Below, piece after piece: positions 8,242 to 18,910 of a DNA stretch of 64,000 bases (within the stretch, counting starts at the first letter, position 1; each line of letters starts with the position of its first letter). The notes beneath the pieces were generated by a model that searched no databases, was not told the DNA's origin, and worked only from the letters and a program-made list of their open reading frames with translations. Where the stretch lies: assembly GCF_000829435.1 (NCBI RefSeq), contig NZ_JXRP01000019.1, positions 434,001 to 498,000 on the forward strand, given 5' to 3'. A program made the translations under genes and the position numbers. This stretch comes from Jeotgalibacillus soli (GTDB lineage Bacteria; Bacillota; Bacilli; Bacillales; Jeotgalibacillaceae).

Positions 8242-10887
8242 TTATACTTGCTTTAATTCTTGAATACGTTGTTTTACAGCTGCCTGCTTTTCCAGGTAAT
8301 CCTTTTGTTTTGCTTTTTCTTCATCCACGACTGCTTGAGGAGCTTTGCTTACAAAACGCTCATTTCCTAGCTTGCTTTCTACCCGTTCTACTTCTTTTGT
8401 CCATTTAACAAGTTCTTTTTCAAGACGGACAATTTCTTCTTCAAGATTAATTAATCCTTCGAGCGGCAAAAATAGCTCTGCACCGGTCACAACTGCTGTC
8501 ATGGCTTTCTCTGGCGCTTCAATTGCCATTCCAAGCTCAAGTGTTTCAGGGTGACAAAAACGATCCAAATACGCTTCATTTTTTTGCAAACGATCTAAAA
8601 TGATCGTATCCTTTGCCTTAATCATCAGCTTGATTGGCTTACTCATTGGCGTATTCACTTCAGCCCGTATATTACGCACCGCGCGAATAATTTCCATGAG
8701 GAGCTTCATCTCTTCTTCCGCTTCACGATCAGTGAATTGCGCGTTGACAACAGGCCATGCTGCTTCTGTAATTGAATCCCCTTCATGAGGAAGGTTTTGC
8801 CATATTTCTTCTGTAATAAACGGCATAAATGGATGCAGCAGACGCATGGTCTGGTCTAAAACATACGCAAGAATGGAGCGAGTTGTTTTCTTTGCCTCCT
8901 CATCATCCCCGTTTAATGGCAGCTTCGACATTTCGATATACCAGTCACAGAAATCGTCCCAAATGAAATTGTATAAAGCTCGTCCAACTTCCCCAAACTC
9001 ATATCGATCGGCAAGCTTCGTTACATTATCAATTGTATCGTTCAAACGAGTTAATATCCATTTGTCAGCGACAGATTTCTTACCGGTTAAATCGATTTCA
9101 TCATAGGGAAGACCATCCATATTCATCAAAGCAAAGCGAGATGCGTTCCAAATTTTGTTAGCAAAATTCCAAACCGCTTCTACCTTCTCCATGGAGAACC
9201 TGAGATCTTGCCCTGGTGATGAACCTGTTGAAAGGAAATAACGCAGCGAATCCGCTCCGTACTGTTCGATTACATCCATCGGATCTACGCCATTGCCAAG
9301 CGATTTTGACATTTTGCGTCCTTCAGCATCGCGTACCAAACCGTGGATCAGCACATCATTAAATGGGCGAGTTCCTGTAAATTCTATCCCTTGGAAAATC
9401 ATCCGGGATACCCAGAAAAAGATGATATCATAACCTGTTACTAGAGCAGCAGTCGGGTAATAGCGCTGGAAGTCACTTGATTCTTTATCCGGCCATCCCA
9501 TTGTTGAAAACGGCCATAATGCAGAAGAAAACCATGTGTCAAGTACATCCTCATCCTGCTTCCAATTCTCGATATCAGCTGGCGCGTCTTCTCCAACGTA
9601 AATTTCTCCTGTCTCTTTATGGTACCAGGCAGGAATACGGTGTCCCCACCAAAGCTGGCGAGAGATACACCAATCACGGATATTTTCCATCCAGCGTAAA
9701 TACGTGTTTTCGAAACGGTTTGGTACAAAGTTTACTTTTTCATCGCCTTGCTGAAGCTTAACTGCCTCGTCCGCCAACGGCTGCATTTTTACAAACCATT
9801 GTGTTGATAAGTAAGGCTCAACAACAGCGCCGCTTCGCTCAGAGTGACCAACGGAATGAAGATGCTCTTCAATGTTAAATAAAATGCCCGCTTCCTGCAG
9901 GTCCTTTACAATCTGTTTACGGCAATCAAAACGATCCATTCCCTCATACTTACCTGCTTTTTCATTCATAGTGCCGTCTTCATTCATAACAAGAACGCGT
10001 TCTAAGTGATGACGATTGCCTAGTTCAAAGTCATTCGGATCATGAGCTGGTGTAATTTTTACGGCTCCTGATCCAAACTCCATATCTACATAGTCATCTG
10101 CCACGATCGGAATCATGCGTCCAGTTATTGGAAGCTCCACTTTTTTACCTATTAAATGCTTATAGCGATCATCCTCAGGATGAACGGCAACAGCCGTATC
10201 ACCAAGCATTGTTTCCGGACGTGTGGTCGCTACTTCAATATGCCCGCTGCCATCTTCCAATGGATAACGCATATGATAAAAGGCACCTTGAATATCCTTG
10301 TGAATGACTTCAATATCAGATAATGCCGTCTTCGTTGCCGGATCCCAATTGATAATATACTCTCCTCGATAGATGAGCCCTTTATTATAAAGAGAAACAA
10401 AGACCTCACGTACTGCTTTTGAAAGACCTTCGTCAAGTGTAAATCGCTCACGTGAATAATCCAGGCCCAGACCAAGCTTCGACCACTGCTCACGAATATG
10501 CCCTGCATACTCCTCTTTCCATTTCCACGTTTCTTCAACGAACGCTTCTCGACCTAGATCATAACGCGATTTCCCTTGTTCTTTTAGCTTTTGTTCCACT
10601 TTTGCTTGTGTCGCGATCCCGGCATGGTCCATTCCAGGAAGCCATAGTACATCATAGCCCTGCATACGCTTCATGCGCGTTAAAATGTCCTGTAGGGTTG
10701 TATCCCATGCATGTCCTAAATGAAGCCTTCCCGTTACGTTCGGGGGAGGGATCACAATTGTATAAGGTTCCTTTTCTTTATCCTTTTTGGCTTCAAAAAC
10801 CTTCTCCTTCAACCACCAATCGTAGCGGCCTTTTTCAATTGTGTTGGGATCATATTTTGTTGGCATTGTTAGATCCTTTGACTCCAT
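8242..10887 (-). CDS. valS: Valyl-tRNA synthetase
   Basis: Charges tRNA-Val. A class I synthetase of 881 residues, the expected size. The HIGH-type motif is in RLHLGHAW near residue 55, the KMSKS motif in [10 protein letters not shown] in the middle, followed by the anticodon-binding domain and the C-terminal coiled coil rich in E, K and V that is typical of ValRS. AGGAGG lies 8 bases before the ATG at 10887. Expression is controlled by the T-box leader just upstream. Confidence 0.97.
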   Translation of the reverse strand: MESKDLTMPTKYDPNTIEKGRYDWWLKEKVFEAKKDKEKEPYTIVIPPPNVTGRLHLGHAWDTTLQDILTRMKRMQGYDVLWLPGMDHAGIATQAKVEQKLKEQGKSRYDLGREAFVEETWKWKEEYAGHIREQWSKLGLGLDYSRERFTLDEGLSKAVREVFVSLYNKGLIYRGEYIINWDPATKTALSDIEVIHKDIQGAFYHMRYPLEDGSGHIEVATTRPETMLGDTAVAVHPEDDRYKHLIGKKVELPITGRMIPIVADDYVDMEFGSGAVKITPAHDPNDFELGNRHHLERVLVMNEDGTMNEKAGKYEGMDRFDCRKQIVKDLQEAGILFNIEEHLHSVGHSERSGAVVEPYLSTQWFVKMQPLADEAVKLQQGDEKVNFVPNRFENTYLRWMENIRDWCISRQLWWGHRIPAWYHKETGEIYVGEDAPADIENWKQDEDVLDTWFSSALWPFSTMGWPDKESSDFQRYYPTAALVTGYDIIFFWVSRMIFQGIEFTGTRPFNDVLIHGLVRDAEGRKMSKSLGNGVDPMDVIEQYGADSLRYFLSTGSSPGQDLRFSMEKVEAVWNFANKIWNASRFALMNMDGLPYDEIDLTGKKSVADKWILTRLNDTIDNVTKLADRYEFGEVGRALYNFIWDDFCDWYIEMSKLPLNGDDEEAKKTTRSILAYVLDQTMRLLHPFMPFITEEIWQNLPHEGDSITEAAWPVVNAQFTDREAEEEMKLLMEIIRAVRNIRAEVNTPMSKPIKLMIKAKDTIILDRLQKNEAYLDRFCHPETLELGMAIEAPEKAMTAVVTGAELFLPLEGLINLEEEIVRLEKELVKWTKEVERVESKLGNERFVSKAPQAVVDEEKAKQKDYLEKQAAVKQRIQELKQV

Positions 10888-10911
10888 GTGAAATTCCTCC
10901 TTTTACTATTT

Positions 10912-11180
10912 AAAAAAACAAAAAAGCTCCCTTCGTCTATAAAAGGACGAAAGGAGCGACATTCGCGGTACCACCTTTTTACACAAGAAAAAAACCTGTG
11001 CACTTCATTCCAATAACGGTGTTTAGCCGGCTAATAATTACTAAGTCCTGTAAGACCTTTCACCATAGCTGCTCATGGGGGACTTCCAGCGGTTCGGAAT
11101 CGGGTTCTCTCAGCAAACAAACCCTTCTCTGAAGACCGAATTATCGTGTACTCTTCCCAATCATAGCATAATCAATATGT
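10912..11180 (-). promoter_or_regulatory. T-box leader (riboswitch) of valS
   Basis: On the minus strand the leader holds the diagnostic T-box sequence GGTGGTACCGCG (10964-10975). This precedes a strong terminator with 12-base arms at 10925-10937 and 10946-10957 and a T-run down to 10912. Stem I features (an AGTA stretch, and GCTGAGAGAACCCG in the distal part) are present. The only valine codon in the expected specifier region is GTC at 11081-11083, matching the downstream gene. Uncharged tRNA-Val should stabilise the antiterminator and allow transcription. Specifier placement was made by eye. Confidence 0.9.
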
Positions 11181-11186
11181 ACATCT

Positions 11187-11216
11187 ATAGTAGCGGAAAA
11201 GCAAGGTATTCGTCAA
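11187..11216 (-). promoter_or_regulatory. SigA-type promoter of the valS leader
   Basis: TTGACG (11211-11216), an 18-base spacer and TACTAT (11187-11192) on the minus strand. The predicted start near 11180 agrees with the beginning of the T-box stem I. Confidence 0.7.
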
Positions 11217-11297
11217 TCCCTATTACGATCAGGCGCATCTCTACCTGTTTTTTCATACGATAATGAAAGCAAATCTTTTCAAGAAAGGATGAGTACA

Positions 11298-11489
11298 TTG
11301 GGAAAACGATTATTCCCTAAACCGCTGCCGCCGTGGTGGAAGAAATGCAGATTGGTTTGTTCGACACTAATTGTTCCATTTTGTATATTCCAAGCTGTAC
11401 GGTTAATCCTGCTTCCAACCACTTTTGATGTAATATTGCTCGGAATCCTTATAGGAATAGCGGTCGTTCTTCAATTTGAATGGATTTAA
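11298..11489 (+). CDS. Small two-helix membrane protein, function unknown
   Basis: A 63-residue plus-strand gene between the valS leader and the 3' end of spoVID. The basic, proline- and tryptophan-containing start (KRLFPKPLPPWWKK) is followed by two hydrophobic segments (about 18-38 and 42-60). The TTG at 11298 has AAAGGATG about 8 bases upstream; the ATG at 11289 overlaps that site and is less likely. A CATACGATA sequence at 11254-11262 resembles SigK/SigE -10 elements, hinting at sporulation expression, but no good -35 was found. It converges with spoVID, three bases apart. I do not recognise the family. Confidence 0.55.
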   Translation: MGKRLFPKPLPPWWKKCRLVCSTLIVPFCIFQAVRLILLPTTFDVILLGILIGIAVVLQFEWI

Positions 11490-11492
11490 AAT

Positions 11493-12719
11493 TTACGGAA
11501 TCCAAACAACCTTCCCTTTGTCAAATGGAGCTCGGGACTCAAATTTATTTCTCTTCATCAGATTTGGGACCGAGACGCCATGACGCTCAGCAATCATCTC
11601 GGGAGTTTCATCCTGTTGTGTTATATGAATCGTAACTGTCGTCATGCGATCTTCCAATGCGGAGACAAAACTCATTAGACCTTGGTGAGAAGCAGCTTGC
11701 TGGGAATCATCACCTGATGGAAATACTTCTTCTACAGAACCCTCCAGCACGACTACAAGTTCTTCTGATGGATGGTCTTCGCTTCGTTGTTCATACAGCA
11801 CTGGATCATAATTAGCATGTACCATACTATGAGGAATCTCTTCACTATAGGATTCTTGATCAGCATGGTTTACGATCTTTTCTTCATGGTTTCCCTCAAC
11901 CTCTTCCTCTCCATCAACAGTCTGTATTTCTTCATTTTCTGCTGAAAAAGATTCTACTTGATCACTCATTTGATTCCATTCCTTAAACGGATTCGGCAGT
12001 ACTCGAATCGGAAGTTCGTAAACCTCTTCACTTTTTTCTTGGTAAGGTTGGTTATATTCTACACTTTCTGAAACCACAACGTCTTTCTGCACATTCACTG
12101 CATTTTGCTGTTCCAATATTGTTGCTAAACCTACTTCTTCCGTTTCTATTCCTTCCTCTCTTTCATTTTTCTCCATCGTATCTTCCATTTCCAAGACTTC
12201 GGTCCTCTCAGCCTCATTACTTCCCTCATTCACTAAAGCTGCCTCATCAATTAATAGGTTCTCAGCTTGTTCTGACTCATCGAATTCTTTCTCAATCTCT
12301 CTTTCTTTTGATACCCCATCTATCATGATATCAGCATGAATGATGAGTGATTGTTCATTAATTAATTCGTAATCAATATGATCAATAAAAACGTCCAACT
12401 GATGGATATTGCTTATTCTTGCAGAAGCTACGCTCACCGTTAAAGGGAAATAATGCTCAAATTCCAAAATATCGTCTTCTCCCCGGTTCAAAATATGCAC
12501 TCGCTGAAAATGCCCTTCCATTTTAATGGCCCGTTCTCCCACTTCCACAGCAACGCCTTCTCCTACTAAATGAAGATTCCCTTCAATCAGTACTTGATGC
12601 GGCTGTTCTGTAATTGATACACTTGGCTCAAACGAAAGCGAGCGAAGTTCTTTAAGACCATATGCTCCATCGAACGCAATCGTTTCTTTTAATAGCAGCG
12701 GCATTTGATTTTTCTTCAA
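11493..12719 (-). CDS. spoVID: Stage VI sporulation protein D, spore coat assembly (SpoVID)
   Basis: SpoVID encases the forespore with coat proteins and binds SafA. The N-terminal part (LLLKETIAFDGAYGLKELRSLSFEP) fits the family's conserved domain. The middle is long, acidic and low in complexity, and the C-terminus carries a LysM domain (QQDETPEMIAERHGVSVPNLMKRN split by family consensus). I use the TTG at 12719: GGGGG lies 8 bases before it, and the SigE-like promoter predicts a transcript start near 12757, leaving no room for a ribosome site before the alternative ATG at 12752. The usual neighbour ysxE is missing between it and valS. Confidence 0.87.
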   Translation of the reverse strand: MKKNQMPLLLKETIAFDGAYGLKELRSLSFEPSVSITEQPHQVLIEGNLHLVGEGVAVEVGERAIKMEGHFQRVHILNRGEDDILEFEHYFPLTVSVASARISNIHQLDVFIDHIDYELINEQSLIIHADIMIDGVSKEREIEKEFDESEQAENLLIDEAALVNEGSNEAERTEVLEMEDTMEKNEREEGIETEEVGLATILEQQNAVNVQKDVVVSESVEYNQPYQEKSEEVYELPIRVLPNPFKEWNQMSDQVESFSAENEEIQTVDGEEEVEGNHEEKIVNHADQESYSEEIPHSMVHANYDPVLYEQRSEDHPSEELVVVLEGSVEEVFPSGDDSQQAASHQGLMSFVSALEDRMTTVTIHITQQDETPEMIAERHGVSVPNLMKRNKFESRAPFDKGKVVWIP

Positions 12720-12763
12720 ATTTTCTTCCCCCGTTTCCTCTACTACATACACCCTCTATATAA

Positions 12764-12793
12764 ACGATATGCACAATGAGAAGAGACTATTAC
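12764..12793 (-). promoter_or_regulatory. SigE-like promoter of spoVID
   Basis: GTAATAGT (12786-12793), a 14-base spacer and CATATCGT (12764-12771) on the minus strand match the SigE pattern (ATA-type -35, CATA-type -10). spoVID is a known SigE gene. The -35 element overlaps the stop codon region of the upstream permease. Confidence 0.6.
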
Positions 12794-13863
12794 AATTCAG
12801 GAGAAGTTTGAAGCCTTTTTTTCAACAAATAAACGGTCAATGGAGCTGCTAAAAAAAGGATGAAGAAAATACGAAATAAGTGAAAGCTTGTGACCGTTGA
12901 AGCATCTGCCCCCACCGCGTACGCAGTAATCGCCATTTCTGCTACACCACCAGGGGCTGCACTTAAAAACATATCCAACAATGGAAAAGAGAAAAATCTA
13001 TTTAAACCATAGGATAGCGCGATACAAAAAGCAATAAGCGCTAAATTACTGATTACCACAAGCGCAATAGAGCGTGCAGACAGCAGAGCGCGCATTCCTT
13101 TCATTTGCAGACCTAAATGAGCACCTAGCGTAATTTGTGCAGAAGCTACTAACGCAACTGGCAAGTGAAAGGGATTCCCTGTTAATACATTAAATACTAA
13201 TACACTTATTAAAGGAGCAAGCATATAAGGGATCGGCATTTGGATTTTTCGGATTATAAATAATAGAAAAATAATCCCGCTTGCTAAAAGAAATAGATAA
13301 AAAAGGGGAATCTCTAAAATAGGCGTTTGAATAACCTGCAGAAATCCATTTGTATCTCTCGGGAAAAAGTAAGTCACTAATAATGGCACCACTGTGATGA
13401 CTAACAGAATTCGAATCGTTTGCATAAGCGCAACAGCAGATTGATCTGCACCCTTTACTTCCTCACTTAACAGCACCATCTGTGATAGTCCTCCAGGAAA
13501 GCTTCCAAGTAACGCAGTTGAAAAACGGTAGTTGGTGCTTTTAGATAGCCCCCAAGCAGTGAGCATGGAAAAAAGCACCACTAAAAATGTAATGACGAGC
13601 ATAATCGGCAAGTATAGCACCATAAACGTTAGTGCTTCGCTTGTAAAAGATGTGCCCATCTGAATTCCGATAATAAGCAGGCCTGCATTCCTTAACCACC
13701 CAGGCCAATAAAAAGGCCATTTTACCGTGTTTTTTAAAATCATCATAATAAATAGCGGACCAAGCAGCCACGGTAAAAACAGCGACAGCTCATAAAACAG
13801 CCAGCCTCCACTGGTTGCAATGATGGCTGTGATAAAAAGTCCTGTTCATTGAGTTTTTGTCAC
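12790..13863 (-). pseudogene. AbrB-family (duplicated-domain) membrane permease with in-frame TGA at codon 6
   Basis: A multi-helix protein of the AbrB/AmoR-type duplication family. The same pattern occurs twice: LLGSFPGGLSQMVLLSEEV near the middle and LSAAPGGVAEMAITAYAVGAD near the end. The continuous frame from 13746 gives 318 residues but lacks the first helix and the PWLLGP motif. Those are encoded just upstream in the same frame (GLFITAIIATSGGWLFYEL...PWLLGP), starting from a GTG at 13863 with AAGGTG 8 bases before it. Codon 6 of that frame is TGA (13846-13848), reading MTKTQ-stop-TGLF. No start codon lies between the TGA and 13746. Either a recent nonsense mutation or a sequence error; the rest looks intact. 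Confidence 0.7.
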
Positions 13864-13914
13864 TCGCCATGCACCTTCTTCCTTTTCTTACTATCATATA
13901 CGAAAGTTTTTAAC

Positions 13915-13957
13915 GAAAAAAGGCTGACTTACCACAATGTAGGTAATCAGCCTTTTC
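13915..13957 (-). terminator. Terminator of the hem operon
   Basis: Long hairpin AAAGGCTGATTACC / GGTAAGTCAGCCTTT on the minus strand followed by T residues, four bases after the hemL stop codon. Confidence 0.9.
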
Positions 13958-13961
13958 TTTA

Positions 13962-15251
13962 TTATGCAGTAATTGCTTTAAATGAAGCCTCCACAGCATG
14001 CAATGTTTTTTCAACATCTTCTTTCGTATGAGCAGTTGACAGGAACCAGCCCTCAAATTGAGAAGGCGGCAAAAAGACACCATAATTTGCCATTTGACGA
14101 TAAAACTCAGAAAATAGTTTAAGATCAGATGTTTTCGCTTTCTCAAAGTTGGTCACTCTTTCATTTGTAAAGAAGAAACCAAGCATTGAACCCGCGCGAT
14201 TTACCGTGTGAGGAATGTCATACTTCTTCGCAAGCATTGTAAATCCTTCCTCCAGTAAATCTCCAAGCTCGACAAAATGATCATACGATTCTGGTGTTAA
14301 TTGTGATAACGTCTCATAACCAGCGGTCATGGCAAGCGGGTTTCCTGAGAGCGTACCTGCCTGATAAATAGGGCCTGCTGGCGCAATTTGATCCATAATT
14401 TCTGCCTTCCCACCGAACGCACCTACAGGCAGTCCTCCACCTATCACTTTTCCAAGACAGGTCAGATCAGGCGTTACGCCAAGATGACCTTGCGCACAGT
14501 TAAAGCCTACTCGGAATCCTGTCATCACTTCATCAAAAATTAAAAGTGTCCCATTTTGTTCAGTAACTTCGCGTAATCCTTCCAGGAAACCAGGCTCTGG
14601 AGGAACAACCCCCATATTTCCAGCAACTGGTTCGACAATTACAGCCGCAATATCGGATCCAAATTCATTAAACACATACTTGATTGATTCCAGATCATTA
14701 TAAGGAACCGTTATCGTGTTTTTTGCCACACTTTTGGGAACCCCTGGACTATCTGGTAAACCAAGCGTCGCTACGCCTGAGCCGGCTTTAATCAACAGAC
14801 TGTCTCCATGTCCATGATAGCAGCCTTCAAATTTCACAATTTTGTCCCGTCCCGTGTATCCACGTGCAAGGCGCAGCGCACTCATCGTCGCCTCAGTTCC
14901 TGATGATACCATACGAATTTTTTCAATAGATGGTACACGCTCAATTACTAAATTGGCAAGCTTGTTTTCCACCGTTGTAGGAGCGCCAAAGCTTGTTCCG
15001 CTTTCTGCTACCTGCTGAATAGCCGAAACAACGCGATCCTGTGCATGACCTAAAATAAGCGGCCCCCATGATAACACATAATCGATATATTCATTGCCGT
15101 CAATATCGTGAATTTTAGAGCCTTTTCCTTTTTCCATGAAAATAGGATTCATGTTGACCGATTTAAATGCTCGGACTGGGCTATTAACTCCGCCTGGCAT
15201 TAGCTCGACGGCCTCTTTAAATGCTTCTTTTGATTTTTCATATGAACGCAT
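13962..15251 (-). CDS. hemL: Glutamate-1-semialdehyde 2,1-aminomutase
   Basis: PLP enzyme that turns glutamate-1-semialdehyde into 5-aminolevulinate, the last step of the C5 route. The 429 residues begin with the family start [27 protein letters not shown]. The PLP lysine is K268 in [19 protein letters not shown], and the [14 protein letters not shown] phosphate-binding region is present. GAGGAGG lies 6-7 bases before the ATG. It is the last gene of hemAXCDBL. Confidence 0.97.
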   Translation of the reverse strand: MRSYEKSKEAFKEAVELMPGGVNSPVRAFKSVNMNPIFMEKGKGSKIHDIDGNEYIDYVLSWGPLILGHAQDRVVSAIQQVAESGTSFGAPTTVENKLANLVIERVPSIEKIRMVSSGTEATMSALRLARGYTGRDKIVKFEGCYHGHGDSLLIKAGSGVATLGLPDSPGVPKSVAKNTITVPYNDLESIKYVFNEFGSDIAAVIVEPVAGNMGVVPPEPGFLEGLREVTEQNGTLLIFDEVMTGFRVGFNCAQGHLGVTPDLTCLGKVIGGGLPVGAFGGKAEIMDQIAPAGPIYQAGTLSGNPLAMTAGYETLSQLTPESYDHFVELGDLLEEGFTMLAKKYDIPHTVNRAGSMLGFFFTNERVTNFEKAKTSDLKLFSEFYRQMANYGVFLPPSQFEGWFLSTAHTKEDVEKTLHAVEASFKAITA

Positions 15252-15298
15252 GACGCTGCCTCCTCTTTCTTATCCTTCATGTATTGGTGTAAAATTTG

Positions 15299-16273
15299 CT
15301 ACGATAACATTTTCGCGACATCTTTTGCAAAATACGTAATGATAAGATCCGCACCGGCACGTTTCATACTAATTAGTTTTTCCATCACAATCTCTTGCTC
15401 GTTAATCCAACCGTTTTGAGCAGCTGCTTTGATCATAGAATACTCACCGCTTACATTGTAGGCAACGACAGGCAGCAGAAAATTATCTTTTACTTCACGC
15501 ATGATATCCAAATAAGAAAGTGCAGGCTTTACAATTAGGAAGTCCGCTCCTTCTTCTACATCAGATGCTGCTTCTCGCAATGCTTCCATTCGGTTCGCAG
15601 GATCCATTTGGTAGGTTTTGCGGTCTCCAAACTGCGGAGTGCTGTGCGCAGCATCGCGGAATGGACCGTAAAAGCTGGAAGAATATTTTACCGCGTAGGA
15701 CATAATCGGCACATCCACAAAGCCAGCTTCATCAAGTCCTCGGCGAATGGCAGCCACAAAGCCATCCATCATGTTAGAAGGTGCAATAATATCTGCGCCA
15801 GCTCTCGCCTGACTGACAGCTGTTCTTGCAAGCAAATCCAGTGTAGGATCGTTTAGGATTTTGCCTTCTTCCACGATCCCACAGTGTCCGTGATCTGTAT
15901 ACTGGCACAAGCATGTATCTGCAATAATCACAAGCTCAGGAAATTTTTCTTTAATTAATCTAGTGGCTTCCTGTACAATTCCGTGATCGTGATAGGCTTG
16001 TGAACCCAGCGCATCCTTCTCAGCTGGAACACCAAAAAGAATAATAGATTTGATTCCAAGATCCACGATTTCCTGTACTTCAGCTTCAACATAGTCAAGT
16101 GATATATGGAATACTCCTGGCATAGAAGCCACTTCGCTATGTACGTTGCTGCCTTCGACAACAAATAATGGATAGATTAGATCTTCTTTGCGCAGCCATG
16201 TTTCTTTTACCATTGAACGCAGATTGTCTGATGTACGCAGACGTCGATGACGATTGAATTGAAGGTCTGTCAT
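15299..16273 (-). CDS. hemB: Porphobilinogen synthase (5-aminolevulinate dehydratase)
   Basis: Condenses two 5-aminolevulinate molecules to porphobilinogen. The zinc ligands C121, C123 and C131 ([14 protein letters not shown]) mark it as a zinc-type enzyme. The Schiff-base lysines are K196 ([14 protein letters not shown]) and K249 ([12 protein letters not shown]). Length 324 is normal. Its AAGGAGG ribosome site lies inside the last codons of hemD, two bases separating the genes. Confidence 0.97.
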   Translation of the reverse strand: MTDLQFNRHRRLRTSDNLRSMVKETWLRKEDLIYPLFVVEGSNVHSEVASMPGVFHISLDYVEAEVQEIVDLGIKSIILFGVPAEKDALGSQAYHDHGIVQEATRLIKEKFPELVIIADTCLCQYTDHGHCGIVEEGKILNDPTLDLLARTAVSQARAGADIIAPSNMMDGFVAAIRRGLDEAGFVDVPIMSYAVKYSSSFYGPFRDAAHSTPQFGDRKTYQMDPANRMEALREAASDVEEGADFLIVKPALSYLDIMREVKDNFLLPVVAYNVSGEYSMIKAAAQNGWINEQEIVMEKLISMKRAGADLIITYFAKDVAKMLS

Positions 16274-16275
16274 TA

Positions 16276-17079
16276 TTATTCCTCCTTAACATTTTTCATA
16301 TAAATTGAGACAATATCTTCTAGCATTGCACTCATGGTGTATACTGCAGGCTGAATATGGACAGGAAGCTCATACGCTAAAGCAGCTTGTTTTGTTGTGG
16401 GTCCAATACAGGCAACAGTCCAATGGCCACTCGTTAATTGTTCCTTAATGTACGGCTGGTCTTGAATAGCGAGCATAAAATTCATGACAGCTGATGGGCT
16501 TGCAAAAGTAAGAATATCGAGCTTATCATGCATTAGATGATTTATTAATCGCTCACAACTCCCAGACGGCATCGTTGTTTCATACAAAATCCATTTCGTA
16601 CATGGAATTCCACGTTCACGAAATGAAGCTGAAATGATATCTCTTGCAAGATTTCCTTGAGGAAATAATATACTAGAAGCCTTCAAGGTATGAAATGGAA
16701 ATTCGTTTACAAACTCATCTGCTTGGAAAGTAGATGGCATAAAGCTAGCTGTAAATCCATGTTCTTGCAAACGTTCTTCCGTTTTTTGACCGATAGCAGC
16801 AATGTTCACTTGATGCAGCCACTCTGCTCGCCCATATCTTTCAAGTACTTGCATCATATATTCAACCGTGTTTTGACTTGTAAACACGATCCAATCGTAT
16901 TGCTCCAAACGCTGCAAGATCTCATTTTCAAGTTCACTATATACATAAGAAGTTTGGATTAACGGAATAGAAATAGGAACTCCATTTCGCCTCTTAATCA
17001 GCTGTTCGTCTTTCGCTGCTGACTGGGAGGGGCGAGTTAATAGAATACGCAGCCCTTGAAGCAAATGCTCGTTGCCCAT
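16276..17079 (-). CDS. hemD: Uroporphyrinogen-III synthase
   Basis: Closes hydroxymethylbilane with inversion of ring D. The 267-residue protein is divergent as usual for HemD, but [15 protein letters not shown] near residue 73, [14 protein letters not shown]-like [12 protein letters not shown] near 225 and the overall two-lobed layout fit. Position between hemC and hemB settles the assignment. The ribosome site before its ATG is weak (AGGGC about 9 bases away), and the start lies four bases after the hemC stop, suggesting translational coupling. Confidence 0.9.
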   Translation of the reverse strand: MGNEHLLQGLRILLTRPSQSAAKDEQLIKRRNGVPISIPLIQTSYVYSELENEILQRLEQYDWIVFTSQNTVEYMMQVLERYGRAEWLHQVNIAAIGQKTEERLQEHGFTASFMPSTFQADEFVNEFPFHTLKASSILFPQGNLARDIISASFRERGIPCTKWILYETTMPSGSCERLINHLMHDKLDILTFASPSAVMNFMLAIQDQPYIKEQLTSGHWTVACIGPTTKQAALAYELPVHIQPAVYTMSAMLEDIVSIYMKNVKEE

Positions 17080-17083
17080 CGGA

Positions 17084-18019
17084 TTAGTGCCCTGCTTCCT
17101 GCTCAGCCTTTACTTGATCCACTAATGCTTTAGCACCTTGTGCTGTTAATAAAGCAGCAGCTTTTTCGCCAACCTCCTGAGGATTTTTACCCGTAATGGT
17201 TTCTTTATACACCGTCGTTCCATCAGGAGAAGCTACGAGTGCAGTTAATGACACTTCAGTGCCATTAAGCGTAGCGAAGCCTGCTATCGGCACTTGACAG
17301 CCTCCTTCCATTTTATGAAGGAATGCTCGTTCTGCTGTAACTGTAACCTTCGTTTCATGATCAGTAAATTGATCAAGAAGCTCCCGCAGTTCATGATCAT
17401 CCTCACGGCATTCAATCGACAGCGCTCCCTGACCGATTGCTGGGAGACATGCTTCCGGTTCAAGAAACTCCGTCACAACATCCTTTGCCCATCCCATTCT
17501 TGAAAGTCCTGCTGCAGCTAAAATTATGGCATCATAATTCTCTTCTTTCAGTTTTGATAGACGAGTATCGATATTGCCTCTAATCCATTTAATTTCCAAA
17601 TCCGGTCGACTAATTAGGATTTGAGCACTTCTACGAAGACTGCTTGTGCCAATAATTGCGCCAGCAGGAAGCTCTGAAAGCGTTTTGCCATCTTTGGATA
17701 TAAATGCGTCCCGAACATCCTCACGCACTGGAATACTCCCAATTGTCAATCCTTCTGGAAGCTCTGCAGGCATATCCTTCATGCTATGCACTGCCATATC
17801 AATTTCACCGTCAAGCATCGCCTGCTCGATCTCTTTAACAAATAATCCTTTACCGCCTACTTTAGACAGCATGACATTTTGAATTTGATCCCCTTTTGTT
17901 ACGATTTCCTTTATCTCAAATTCAACGTTTGAATCGAGTTTTTTCAGCTGCTCGATCACCCATCTAGTTTGTGTCATAGCTAGGTTGCTGCGTCTTGAAC
18001 CTACAATAATTTTTCTCAT
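17084..18019 (-). CDS. hemC: Hydroxymethylbilane synthase (porphobilinogen deaminase)
   Basis: Polymerises four porphobilinogen units. D82 in HSMKDMP is the catalytic aspartate, and C241 in MEGGCQVP carries the dipyrromethane cofactor. The frame extends to a TTG at 18043, but AAGGAG lies 9 bases before the ATG at 18019, giving 311 residues beginning [14 protein letters not shown], the normal family start. Confidence 0.96.
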   Translation of the reverse strand: MRKIIVGSRRSNLAMTQTRWVIEQLKKLDSNVEFEIKEIVTKGDQIQNVMLSKVGGKGLFVKEIEQAMLDGEIDMAVHSMKDMPAELPEGLTIGSIPVREDVRDAFISKDGKTLSELPAGAIIGTSSLRRSAQILISRPDLEIKWIRGNIDTRLSKLKEENYDAIILAAAGLSRMGWAKDVVTEFLEPEACLPAIGQGALSIECREDDHELRELLDQFTDHETKVTVTAERAFLHKMEGGCQVPIAGFATLNGTEVSLTALVASPDGTTVYKETITGKNPQEVGEKAAALLTAQGAKALVDQVKAEQEAGH

Positions 18020-18061
18020 ATACTTCTGCTCCTTCCACTTCAATTATGCCTTATTTTTACA

Positions 18062-18895
18062 TCAGGAATACCAGAAATGGAATGAAGACCATCTGCTACC
18101 CAATAAAAAATTGATAATGAGGAAAAGGAAAGCAGCTAAATTTAACAGGGCCAGTGATTTACCTGCCATTCCTTTACTCACTTTCAAAAATAAAAATACA
18201 CCATAAATTCCTAGCATCAAAAATGAACCAAAAATCTTAGCATCGTACCAAATCATTGATGGTAACGTAATAATTGCCCATTGTACACCTAAAATCAAAC
18301 TCAGCATCAGCATCGGAAAACCAATCATATTTAAAATAAATGATCCTTTTTCCAATTTGGTTAAATCACTGATTCGCTGCAGCTTCTGACTCCATTTTTT
18401 TTGTTTTAACATTCGATATTGCAGTAAATACAAGATCGAAAAAACGACAGAAAGAGAGAACGCAGCGTATGATAGAATCGCCATTGTGATATGTATTAAC
18501 AGCAATTCTGACATTAATTGTTCAGCTGCTGCTTCATTTGGTGCCTGTACTGGCGCAAACGTGTGAATAGCCATAAAAATAAACCCGATTATATTGACAA
18601 AAAAAACGGTGAAGTCCACACGCATCAGACGATTGATCGCCAATGACAGTGTGACCAACACCCACGCATAAAAATAAATCCCTTCAAAAAGGGTCAGTAC
18701 AGGAAATCGCCCCGTCCTTGTCATGTATAGAAATAAAAAGATTGTTTGAAGAACCCAAACAATCCCTAAAAGCCAGAAGGCATAACGATTTGCCTTCTGG
18801 TTCTTTTGTAAATAATCCATAAAGTAAAGCAGCACGCTTAACGCATACAAGACAACCATGACCTCATGAAGCCGAGTCATTGATAGTTCAAACAT
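18062..18895 (-). CDS. hemX: HemX, CcsA-like integral membrane protein
   Basis: A 277-residue protein with about eight membrane helices and a cytochrome c assembly (CcsA/ResC-like) domain. In B. subtilis HemX lowers the amount of HemA; whether it also handles haem is not settled. It sits 15 bases after hemA, as in B. subtilis, and before hemC. Confidence 0.92.
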   Translation of the reverse strand: MFELSMTRLHEVMVVLYALSVLLYFMDYLQKNQKANRYAFWLLGIVWVLQTIFLFLYMTRTGRFPVLTLFEGIYFYAWVLVTLSLAINRLMRVDFTVFFVNIIGFIFMAIHTFAPVQAPNEAAAEQLMSELLLIHITMAILSYAAFSLSVVFSILYLLQYRMLKQKKWSQKLQRISDLTKLEKGSFILNMIGFPMLMLSLILGVQWAIITLPSMIWYDAKIFGSFLMLGIYGVFLFLKVSKGMAGKSLALLNLAAFLFLIINFLLGSRWSSFHFWYS

Positions 18896-18910
18896 CGTTG
18901 TGTACCTCGC

